The notes below the pieces were generated by a model, which saw only the letters and a program-made list of their open reading frames with translations, was not told the origin of the DNA and ran no database searches. A DNA stretch of 12,370 nucleotides from the NCBI GenBank assembly GCA_034435675.1, contig DAOTWP010000105.1:1-12370 (forward strand). Reading direction: 5' to 3'. How positions within the stretch are numbered: the stretch's first letter is position 1; every line of letters starts with the position of its first letter. Source of the stretch: DAOTWP01 sp034435675 (GTDB lineage Bacteria > Chloroflexota > Anaerolineae > Aggregatilineales > Phototrophicaceae). The position numbers and the translations under genes were made by a program. This document shows positions 1 through 7,100 of the stretch, one piece after another.

Positions 1-1
1 G

Positions 2-454
2 TTTGAGGCGCGTGATTTCTGCGCCCTGCGTGGCGGGCGTTTGCCCACCGAACGCGAGTGGGAATACGCGGCGCGCGGACCGGACTCGTGGATCTATCCC
101 TGGGGCGACGCCCTGATCGCCGATAACGCGGTGTGGAACCGCAGCACATCAGAGGGAACGGCGAGTGTTGGCAGTCGCCCTGCCGGGGTTTCGTGGGTGG
201 GGGCGTTGGACATGAGCGGCAACGTCAGGGAGTGGACGAGTTCGTTGATTGCGCCGTATCCGTATGCTGCGGACGATGGGCGCGAGGCTGATATCGGCGA
301 GAGAAGGGATGTTTGGCGTGTCCTGCGCGGCGGCGGGTGGGACGTCACCAATTCCTTTATTCCCTTCGACCTGCGCGCGACCGTCCGCGGCGAGAACGAT
401 CCGCTCAACTGGTTCAACTCCGTTGGCATGCGGTGCGCTCGCGATGCGGAGTAG
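2..454 (+). CDS. SUMF1/formylglycine-generating-enzyme-fold protein, C-terminal part (5' truncated by window edge)
   Basis: The frame is open from base 2 to the TAG at 452-454, giving the last 150 residues; the true start lies outside the window. Family motifs appear in order: RLPTEREWEYAARG (residues 13-26), YPWGD (32-36), ALDMSGNVREWTSS (68-81), RVLRGGGWD (106-114), and a closing VGMRCARD (141-148) that matches the GFRCA end of this fold. In true formylglycine-generating enzymes a cysteine pair follows the RGGS motif and binds copper to oxidise a sulfatase cysteine. Here that stretch (residues 112-128) has no cysteine, so sulfatase activation is unlikely. Cysteine-less members often act as binding or sensory domains, sometimes fused to Ser/Thr kinases or other signalling modules. 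The missing N-terminus prevents telling which applies. The family call is firm; the role is open. Confidence 0.88.
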   Translation, partial: FEARDFCALRGGRLPTEREWEYAARGPDSWIYPWGDALIADNAVWNRSTSEGTASVGSRPAGVSWVGALDMSGNVREWTSSLIAPYPYAADDGREADIGERRDVWRVLRGGGWDVTNSFIPFDLRATVRGENDPLNWFNSVGMRCARDAE

Positions 455-468
455 CAGCGCCAGACACT

Positions 469-487
469 GCGTGAACGTCGTTCACGC
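469..487. terminator. Hairpin after the SUMF1-like gene, possible terminator
   Basis: A perfect 8-bp stem, GCGTGAAC paired with GTTCACGC, encloses the 3-nt loop GTC and starts 15 bases after the stop codon at 454. The position fits a transcription terminator. No T run follows, so classical rho-independent termination is not well supported; it may only protect the 3' end or be one of the palindromes clustered here. Confidence 0.35.
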
Positions 488-510
488 GTGTCCGGCTGCT
501 AAAACAGGCA

Positions 511-672
511 AGTCATCTAAAGATGACTGCGGCTCACAGCAGCTTGTCATAATCCCTTTAGCGGACTTGTCCTTGCATGTCGCTGGACGTTTTACGTCTG
601 GCGGCGCTGCGCCCATGCCAGCGGACGCTCGAAGCATCCGGCTGATAATCATCCGGAAGCCCGCTAAAGCGG
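511..672. repeat. Cluster of short palindromes sharing a CTAAAG core
   Basis: Three sites share the core CTAAAG or its complement CTTTAG. The first, at 511-528, is an 18-bp perfect palindrome AGTCATCT-AA-AGATGACT. The second, at 555-566, is CCTTTAGCGGAC. The third, at 661-672, is the palindrome CCGCT-AA-AGCGG, followed by AC so that it matches the complement of the second. A further hairpin, GACGT-TTT-ACGTC, lies at 586-598. The pattern suggests a family of short intergenic palindromic repeats, but copies elsewhere in the genome cannot be seen from here. Confidence 0.5.
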
Positions 673-735
673 ACCCTCTGGAAATTCTGCTGTCGCTGCC
701 GTAACTGCTCAGCCATTGAATTTGCAGCTAAATTG

Positions 736-931
736 CCCTCACCTTAAATCCCTCTCCCCAGGGAGAGGGACTCAAAAACCCACCTTGCCCCGTATTCACC
801 CCTTCTCCCTAATGCAGGTTCAGACGGGACAGCACGAATGTACAGGCGAAGCATGCTGCGCCACTACGAGAGAGGCACTCAATCTCATAGGTCTGCTTTT
901 GCACTAAGGAGAAGGGGGAGGGGGATGAGGG
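736..931. repeat. MITE-like intergenic element with inverted-repeat ends
   Basis: The element is bounded by CCCTCA (736-741) and TGAGGG (926-931). Inside, a perfect 22-nt palindrome, TCCCTCTCCC-CA-GGGAGAGGGA, lies at 749-770. A second inverted pair matches at 16 of 18 positions: 799-816 (CCCCTTCTCCCTAATGCA) against 900-917. The centre carries the near-palindrome GCGAAGCATGCTGCGC (846-861). There is no transposase and no obvious target-site duplication. Similar C-rich/G-rich dispersed repeats are familiar in Chloroflexi genomes, which is the reason to read it as a non-autonomous repeat. It could also fold as a long RNA hairpin near the 3' ends of the two convergent genes. Confidence 0.45.
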
Positions 932-957
932 CTGGACAAGGGCAGCGGGTGTCATGC

Positions 958-3666
958 TCATCTTGTCGGACCACCAGCCTTCGATTTCCTCGCGCCTAAT
1001 CCCCCCCGCCACACGACGCCGCACAGCAGCAGACCCAGCACGGTCAGCGCCAGCCCGGCGGCAAAGCCCGGCGGCTCGTAGCGGATCGTGTAGCTGTGTT
1101 CGCCCGGCAGCAGCGGCAGCCCGGTGTAGCCGTCGAACGTCACGCTGCGCACCGGCGCGCCGTCAACAAACGCCCGCCAGCCGGGGAAGTGCGTCTCCTG
1201 AATGACCAGATAGTATTCCGCGCGTCCCGGCGGCGTTTGCAGCGTGGGCACGTCCGCGTCTGCTGCGTGCGGCTCGGCGGGCGGCGCGGCGCGGATGATG
1301 ACCTGATCGCCGCGATGGGCAACTGCCAGCACCGGGTAGACATGCTCGGCGCGCAGGTCACGCGGACGGTTGTAGAGCCAGTCGGCATCCACCACATAGG
1401 CATAGGGCAGCGCATAAGCCAGCTCGAACAAGCCGCCCGTGTCCGCCCGCTGCGGCACGACGAAATCGCACGGCGCGTCCGGCAGAATGCTGCTGAACGG
1501 GCGATCCGGCGTGTCGATCAGCGTCATGTCCAGCCCACGTTCGGTGCAAAGCTGCACGCGGGGTGCGTAGGTGTTAATCTCGCTGCTGACGTACTCGTGA
1601 TTGCCAATCGTGACAATCGTCCAGCGCGGCAGGCGCAGCAGGCTGCCCGGCAGAATTTCGCCCGGCAGGGCGGCAGGCTCCCAGCCCTCGTCCAGTCCCC
1701 AGTTGCGCACCCCGGCGTAATACGTGCGGAACATGCGGTTCTGCGTGTCCGGCTCGTTGACGACGATCAGATCCACCCACAGCGGGTCCTGCGCGCGGAT
1801 ATAGTCATACAGCGGCGTATAATCGCTGATGCGCAGGCTGGCGGCATCCAGCACGACATTGTTACGATCCAGCGGGTCACCGACTGCCAGCATCGCCAGC
1901 AGCAGCAGCCCGGCGCGCCCCAGCCGCCGCAGCACAAACTGCCCGCCGCTTGCCTTGCGCCGCAGCAGCATCAGCGCCGTATCCGCCAGCGCCGCGCCGA
2001 AGACGAAAAACCAGATCGTGTTGGTGGCTTCATCCAGCCGCCACGCGCGGAACGAATCAAGCTGTTCGAAGAATGCCAGACTGCTGGCAGTCACATCTGC
2101 ATCGTCGAAGCGTTCCAGTCCCGGCAGGTTGACGTAAACCAGCGCCACCAGCCACAGCAGCGCGCCCAGCGCAGCAGCACGCCACAAGCGGCGGCGCTCC
2201 ATCTGCCGCACGGCAGCGTCCACCGGGAAAATGTCGCCCAGCGCACGCCAGAGCGCCTCGACTGCCAGCGCTGCCAGCACCACCCACCACAGCGCCGCGA
2301 TGGCGTTGGCGCGCCCCAGAAAGCGAAATTCTGAGAGCAGCTCGACATTGAGATACAGCCAGTTGACGACTCCAGTCATGCCGCCGCCCCAGAGCATCAG
2401 CAGCAGTGCCAGCAGCAGCGCAGTGCCCCCGGCGCGCCATCTGAAGCGCTGGCGGGTCTGCGGCACGAAGATCAGAAAGACGCCCAGCGGCACCAGCGTG
2501 AAAAAGGCATACCAGCCGATATAGGCATAATCTACGCCCACGCGCAGGTCATTCGGTCTGCCGATCAGGTTTTCCCACTGCGGCTGCGGCACGACGAAAT
2601 GCGCCATTGAGACCACCAGGTTGTAACGGTCGTCAAGCTCCAGTACGCCGTTTTCGGTGGTGGTTTGCACCGACTGGTGGCTGATTGACTCGCGCACCGC
2701 CCAGATGGGCACAAATTGCAGCCCGCAGAGCAGCAGCGCCAGCACTGCACCGAGCAGCACGCGCTGCAGCCGCCAGCCCACCAGCCGCCAGCGCCCGTTG
2801 TCGCGCCGCACAGCATGGAAGGCGTAGATGATCCCGCAGCTTAGCAGGGTGTGCAGCGTGTAGTAGATGTTCCCGGCGAAAAACAGCAGCATGAACGCGA
2901 CTGCCATTAGCACCGGGGCACGCCGGTCACGGCTGTTCAGCGTCCACCAGCAGCCCGCCAGCACCAGCGGCACCCACACCAGGCTGAGCGCAAGCTGGAA
3001 ATGACCGGGGTTGAGCTTGCCCATGATGCCGCCGCTGACCATGTAGATGCCGCCCGCCATCACCCGCGCCACCGCCCCCGCGCCGATTGCCCGCAGCAGC
3101 GCCCACATGTTCACCCCGGCAATGAACAGCGCGATGAACAGCGCCAGTTTGCTGCCCTGGACAGCGCCAAAGACCAGCACAGGCAGGCTGACGAACGGAT
3201 TGAACAGATAGTTGAAGGCGTTATTCAGCAGCGGCGTGCCGCTTTCGTACATCTGCGGATTCCACGCCGGGATGTAACCGCGCTCACCCAGCCCGACCTC
3301 GACCGGAATCAGAATGCCCGCCAGGCGCTCGTATTCGATGCCGCCGAACGTCATCTGCGGCGAGAGTGCCGGGTATGGATGGAAGAACAGCAGCGCGAAC
3401 AGCAGCAGCACGGCGAATTCCAGCGCGGTCTGCGGCAGCTGCGCGGGGTTATGGACTGCGTCAGTGTGCGGTGTGACCATGTGTGCAACTGGCGGGGCGG
3501 TTGCGGGCGCGGGTGCGGGCGCGGGTGCAGGGCGCATATGTGGCGCGGCAGCAGGTATCCGCCGCCGCTGTGCCCGCCAGCGGATGCTGAGCAGCAGCGC
3601 CAGCAGCAGCACCAGGCTGACCAGCAGCACCACCAGCAGAGTCAGGATGTCCGTAAAACTGTTCAC
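958..3666 (-). CDS. Large polytopic YfhO-like (GT-C-type) membrane protein
   Basis: The protein is 902 residues when read from the GTG at 3666. A first membrane segment (about 5-29) is followed by a basic patch and a Pro-Ala linker (about 37-62). From about residue 81 there are many hydrophobic helices, roughly a dozen, separated by polar loops. The first large loop has IEYER (around 110-114) and PAWNPQMYESGTPLL (133-147), the layout of GT-C-fold transferases, which carry an acidic catalytic residue in that loop. The C-terminal 86 residues resemble the end of YfhO proteins: an outer beta domain with PGWRAFVDG (828-836) and IRYEP, then a last membrane helix. Bacillus YfhO is linked to glycosylation of lipoteichoic acid, so a lipid-linked sugar transferase role is plausible but inferred. 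The gene stands alone on its strand, divergent from nrdJ. Confidence 0.72.
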   Translation of the reverse strand: MNSFTDILTLLVVLLVSLVLLLALLLSIRWRAQRRRIPAAAPHMRPAPAPAPAPATAPPVAHMVTPHTDAVHNPAQLPQTALEFAVLLLFALLFFHPYPALSPQMTFGGIEYERLAGILIPVEVGLGERGYIPAWNPQMYESGTPLLNNAFNYLFNPFVSLPVLVFGAVQGSKLALFIALFIAGVNMWALLRAIGAGAVARVMAGGIYMVSGGIMGKLNPGHFQLALSLVWVPLVLAGCWWTLNSRDRRAPVLMAVAFMLLFFAGNIYYTLHTLLSCGIIYAFHAVRRDNGRWRLVGWRLQRVLLGAVLALLLCGLQFVPIWAVRESISHQSVQTTTENGVLELDDRYNLVVSMAHFVVPQPQWENLIGRPNDLRVGVDYAYIGWYAFFTLVPLGVFLIFVPQTRQRFRWRAGGTALLLALLLMLWGGGMTGVVNWLYLNVELLSEFRFLGRANAIAALWWVVLAALAVEALWRALGDIFPVDAAVRQMERRRLWRAAALGALLWLVALVYVNLPGLERFDDADVTASSLAFFEQLDSFRAWRLDEATNTIWFFVFGAALADTALMLLRRKASGGQFVLRRLGRAGLLLLAMLAVGDPLDRNNVVLDAASLRISDYTPLYDYIRAQDPLWVDLIVVNEPDTQNRMFRTYYAGVRNWGLDEGWEPAALPGEILPGSLLRLPRWTIVTIGNHEYVSSEINTYAPRVQLCTERGLDMTLIDTPDRPFSSILPDAPCDFVVPQRADTGGLFELAYALPYAYVVDADWLYNRPRDLRAEHVYPVLAVAHRGDQVIIRAAPPAEPHAADADVPTLQTPPGRAEYYLVIQETHFPGWRAFVDGAPVRSVTFDGYTGLPLLPGEHSYTIRYEPPGFAAGLALTVLGLLLCGVVWRGGLGARKSKAGGPTR
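3503..3526. repeat. Tandem 12-bp repeat encoding a Pro-Ala linker
   Basis: GCGGGCGCGGGT occurs twice in direct tandem (3503-3514 and 3515-3526), with partial continuation on both sides. On the minus strand it encodes the alternating Pro-Ala stretch between the first and second membrane segments of the YfhO-like protein. Unit number could vary between strains by slippage without shifting the frame. Confidence 0.7.
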
Positions 3667-3707
3667 TACTGCCTTTCCGCGTATGCTCTGCGTGTGCAGC
3701 CATGATA
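3667..3707 (-). promoter_or_regulatory. Ribosome binding site and possible -10 box that set the YfhO-like gene start at 3666
   Basis: On the minus strand GGAAAGG (3678-3672) is followed by five bases and then GTG AAC, a good Shine-Dalgarno spacing. The in-frame ATG 23 codons upstream (3735) has no such site, and the extra residues are polar and basic ahead of the first membrane helix. A TATCAT box at 3707-3702 could be a -10 element giving a short leader, which also favours the GTG start, but no good -35 lies at the right distance. Confidence 0.5.
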
Positions 3708-3747
3708 CACCATCCCGGCGCGGCGCACCGCGCATCTGCGCGACATT

Positions 3748-3775
3748 TTGACAGAACCCGCATATAGGTTAGGAT
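3748..3775 (+). promoter_or_regulatory. Candidate sigma-70-type promoter towards nrdJ
   Basis: A perfect -35 box TTGACA (3748-3753) is followed after 16 bases by TAGGAT (3770-3775), which keeps four of the six consensus -10 bases. Transcription would start near 3782 and leave a leader of about 360 nt before the nrdJ start. A second possible -10, CATAAT at 3905-3910, sits just upstream of the paired palindromes but lacks a recognisable -35. Which of the two is used cannot be decided here. Confidence 0.45.
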
Positions 3776-3804
3776 TGGGCATTAAGCCAGTGTTAAAATC
3801 GCTG

Positions 3805-3844
3805 GAAATCCGTCGAATTCCTGTTACCTTCCTAGACGGATTTC
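3805..3844. promoter_or_regulatory. Perfect 10-bp inverted repeat in the nrdJ upstream region
   Basis: GAAATCCGTC (3805-3814) and GACGGATTTC (3835-3844) are exact inverted copies with 20 bases between them. If the promoter at 3748-3775 is used, this would be the first hairpin of the leader RNA. It could otherwise be a protein-binding site. No T tract follows on the + strand, so a terminator is unlikely. Confidence 0.45.
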
Positions 3845-3919
3845 TAACCAAACCAAAGCCCAAATTCAGTAGACAAACCAGCCCGCTGCATGATAAAGTA
3901 GCAGCATAATATGCATACG

Positions 3920-3955
3920 CACGCATATTTGCGTGAACGCACACAGGCTTGTGTG
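3920..3955. promoter_or_regulatory. Two tandem operator-like palindromes, 20 bp apart
   Basis: CACGCA-TATT-TGCGTG (3920-3935) and CACACA-GGCT-TGTGTG (3940-3955) are both perfect 6-4-6 palindromes and share the pattern CACRCA-N4-TGYGTG. Their centres are exactly 20 bp apart, about two helical turns, so bound dimers would lie on the same DNA face. This suggests a pair of repressor or activator sites. NrdR, the usual regulator of ribonucleotide reductase genes, also binds paired 16-bp palindromes with ACAC/GTGT ends, but its A/T-rich centre and arm spacing are not matched. The sites lie about 190 bases before nrdJ and 255 before the divergent gene, so either could be the target. Confidence 0.5.
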
Positions 3956-4051
3956 ATCGCTGCTGGGGGTGAACGCTGGCAGCAGAATCCGCCAGAGTGT
4001 ATGCACAAATCGAAACACCCGTTCTGACAGCATCGCGATAGAGTCTCCTTG

Positions 4052-4078
4052 TACAGCAGTGTTTTTCGACCTGCTGTA
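4052..4078. promoter_or_regulatory. 8-bp inverted repeat upstream of nrdJ
   Basis: TACAGCAG (4052-4059) and CTGCTGTA (4071-4078) are perfect inverted copies around an 11-base loop that contains a T5 run. It lies about 67 bases before the nrdJ ATG. It could be a leader hairpin affecting translation, or an operator. The internal T run is within the loop, so it does not act as a terminator tail. Confidence 0.35.
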
Positions 4079-4133
4079 TTGCTGTCGTTGTTGCTGCCTT
4101 CCGGTGTATTAAACAACATCTTACGGAAATGAT

Positions 4134-4147
4134 GCGAGGGCACGATG
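4134..4147 (+). promoter_or_regulatory. Ribosome binding site deciding the nrdJ start
   Basis: GCGAGGG (4134-4140) is followed by four bases and the ATG at 4145. The first codons then run directly into conserved sequence (LGYKIFLDRYAQKD at residues 15-28), so no upstream start is needed. Confidence 0.65.
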
Positions 4148-7100
4148 GTTCAATCGCAGCAAACCAAACGGAATGCGCTTCACGAACTGGGTTACAAGAT
4201 CTTCCTTGACCGCTATGCCCAAAAGGACATGACCCGCGAATCGCTGGCAGTCGGCGATACGGTGATAGTGGTCGTCAACGCCGCAACCGGGCAGCGCGAA
4301 ATCGGCAAGGTGACGGCGATGGCGCTGCCACAGGTGACCATTGAACTGTTGGATGGCACGGTGGTCACGCGCGACGTTGAACATGTGGACAAACCGATTG
4401 AAACCGACCCCGCGCAGATGATGGATCGTGTCGCGGCAGGGATTGCCGAGTTGGAGCCGGAAGCGCAGCGCAAAGAGTGGACCGAGCGTTTCCGCTGGTT
4501 GTTGGATGATTGGAAGTTTGTGCCGGGCGGGCGCATCCTGACCGCCGCCGGGACCGACCAGCAGTTGAGCTACTACAACTGCTATGTGCTCAAGCTGCCG
4601 AACGATTCGCGCGGGGGCATCCTGAAAACGCTGGGCGAAATGACCGAGATCATGTCGCGTGGGGGCGGGGTAGGCATTACGCTGTCGTCGCTGCGCCCGC
4701 GCCACGCCTACGTGAAAGGTGTCAACGGGCGTTCAAGCGGTTCGGTGTCATGGGGCGCGCTGTACAGCTTCGTCACCGGGTTGATCGAGCAGGGCGGTTG
4801 CTTTGGACCTGATGAGCGCATTGCCACCAGCAGTGGGTTAGTGCCTGCTGCGGAACTGGCGGCACGTATTGAAGCGGGCGAAACGTTCTATGCCCAGACG
4901 CATCGCGGGTTGCGCAAAATCACCGCGCGTTTCCGCAACGGTGTCAAGCCGCTGTTTGAAGTAACCACCCGGCGCGGCTATAAGGTGCGCATCACCGAAG
5001 ACCACAAGGTTGCCGTGTTGATGGATGGCAGGATCACCACGATGCCGTTGAAATATCTGCGTGAAGGCGATGAGATCCTGCTGCTGCTGGGCAGGGGCGT
5101 GCAAACAACCTATCAGCCGCTCAAGCCGCTGGTCTATGAGCGCTCGATCATGAGCACCACACTCAATGAAGAGGTGCGTCTGCCCGAAATCCTCGACGAA
5201 GATCTCGCCTATCTCATTGGCTACATGCACGGTGATGGCTATGTGCAGATGGGCAAAAAGGTCAACTGGCAAGCGCCAAAAGCCGTCAAGATGGCGACGG
5301 CAGATGCTTATCCCGAAATCCGTGAGCGGATAATAGACGCGGTGCAGCGCGTCTTCGGGTTGGGCGTAAGTGTGTATCCGGGTGATGGCGCGCATCATGA
5401 GGTAACATTGCATTCGCGGTTGGTGATCGAATGGCTGATTCTCAATGGATTGCTCAAGGCGAAGGCGGATGCCGTGCGCGTGCCTGAGGCGATCTTCCGT
5501 TCGCCTTCTGCGGTGGTAGCAGCATTTATCGCAGGTTATTTCGATGCAGACGGCTGTAATCGTGGACGCAAGGGTGGCTATGGCATGGACAGCATCAGCC
5601 GCGAAATGCTGGAAGATGTTCAGCAGTTGCTGGCGGCGAATGGCATTCTGTCGCATATTCAGACAACAGACCGCTCGGCGCAGGGCTGGCAGACTATCTA
5701 CCGCCTGATCATCAGCGGGGCAGAATTCAAACGCCGGTTTGCTGCGTTTGTACCGACTGCCAAAGCTTCGCCGGATGCGAATGGCAGACGCGATATGTAT
5801 AACACTTATCCTGCGGCGGTGTGGCGTAACCTGGGCGCGCGGACGAAGTACCGCCAGCGGATTTATGATGGTGTTTCTGAGCGTATCTCTTATGGTCAGC
5901 TCAGCAGCATCCACACACGGTTGCTTGAGGGTGGTGACAGCGCACATGCCGCCGAACTTGAGAGTATGCTGTCTGCCGTGCCCGATGAGATCGCCAGTAT
6001 TGTGCCGCTGGCAGAGTCGGAAGTCTTCGATTTTGAAGTGGACGATGTACATTTGCTCAGCGGGAACGGCATTTATACGAGCAACAGTCGTCGTGGCGCT
6101 TTGATGCTGCTGCTGTCCGACTGGCATCCAGACGTGATCGAGTTCATCAAGAGCAAGCGTACAGCGGGGCAGATCACCAACGCCAATATCAGTGTGGCGA
6201 TTTCCGACGCTTTCATGGAGGCGGTCAAGAGCGACGGTGACTGGCAGCTGCGATTCCCGGACACGACCACACCGGACTATGACGAATTCTGGGATGGCGA
6301 CATCGAAAAATGGGAAGCGGCAGGCGGCAAGGTGCATGTTTACCGCACGATGAAGGCGCGCGAACTGTGGCACACGATCATCGAGAGCGCGTGGGCAAGC
6401 GCAGAACCGGGCTTACTGTTCATTGACCGCTATAACAAGATGTCCAACTCATGGTATCACTCGCGCATTGTGGGCGTGAATCCGTGTGTCACTGGCGATA
6501 CGCTGATCTACACCAACAAGGGGATGCGCCGCGCGATTGACCTGTTTAATGATGAAACTGACATTGAAGTCGTCATTGACGGGCGCTTTGGGTTAACCAA
6601 CACCACCACCCCTTCGACGCGTGTGTTCCGCACCGGGCACAAAGCCGTCTATCGTCTGCAAACCCGCGAGGGCTATTATGTCCGGGCGACGGCTGACCAT
6701 CGTTTTATGACCCCGCGCGGGTGGGTTGAACTGCGTGACCTGCAACCGGGCGATCAAGTACATATCCTGAACCGCAAGGGTGGTTTTGGCACTGCAGGGT
6801 CACTCGAAGAAGGGCGCGTGCTGGGCTGGTATGTTGGCGATGGACATCTGAATGAGCAGAACGGTGTGGTGCTGTCGTTCTTTGGCGCGGAAAAAGCGCA
6901 GCTTGCGCCATTTTTTGCTTCCTATGTCAACGAACTGGTAGAGCCTGCAACCGTCATGCAGCGCAGCTACCCGGTTGGCGTCAGCGTCATCGCGGAGCGC
7001 GACGAGGCGCGGGTGTCCTCCAAACGCCTGATGCGGATTGTCGAACGCTACGGACTGGTTGAGAACAAATTCCGCGTGCCGGAGTGTGTCTACGGCGGCA

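Larger units (their letters stand above)
455..957. other. Intergenic region of about 500 bases with palindromes and a repeat element, no supported gene
   Basis: This gap lies between two convergent genes, one ending at 454 (+) and one at 958 (-). Short frames occur on both strands but none has a convincing start, ribosome binding site or recognisable protein. The left half (469-672) holds several small perfect hairpins. The right half (736-931) holds a repeat-like element with C-rich and G-rich ends. Its convergent position suggests transcription-end signals for both flanking genes, but no hairpin is followed by a clear T tract. Confidence 0.6.
3667..4144. other. Divergent regulatory region between the YfhO-like gene and nrdJ
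   Basis: The roughly 480-base gap separates two divergently read genes and is visibly less GC-rich than its surroundings, as expected of a control region. No gene is supported in it. It holds a promoter candidate (3748-3775), a 10-bp inverted repeat (3805-3844), a CATAAT box (3905-3910), two phased palindromes (3920-3955) and an 8-bp inverted repeat (4052-4078). The conserved B12-box sequence GCCACTG of cobalamin riboswitches was looked for and not found. Confidence 0.6.

Noticed and set aside
249..704. Possible gene across the end of the SUMF1-like gene and the palindromes
   Set aside because: It overlaps a well-supported gene in another frame, spans hairpins, and has no conserved sequence.
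1096..2334. 412-codon + strand frame inside the YfhO-like gene
   Set aside because: Its translation is Arg/Gln/His-rich with no fold, while the minus strand shows membrane helices and family motifs.
3667..3735. Upstream ATG at 3735 as start of the YfhO-like protein
   Set aside because: It has no ribosome binding site and adds polar residues before the signal-like helix; the GTG at 3666 has GGAAAGG at proper spacing.
3920..3955. Canonical NrdR boxes
   Set aside because: The palindromes have 4-base rather than A/T-rich 6-base centres and do not align with the NrdR consensus beyond ACAC/GTGT-like ends.
3736..4144. Cobalamin riboswitch before nrdJ
   Set aside because: The conserved B12-box GCCACTG and the other core segments were not found on either strand of this region.
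4838..6373. Long open frame on the minus strand (511 codons) opposite intein 1, and similar ones at 7550-9373 and 9425-10471
   Set aside because: The + strand frame is certain from extein and intein motifs. The antisense frames have no recognisable domains, and their His/Arg/Gln-rich composition is typical of shadows in GC-rich DNA.
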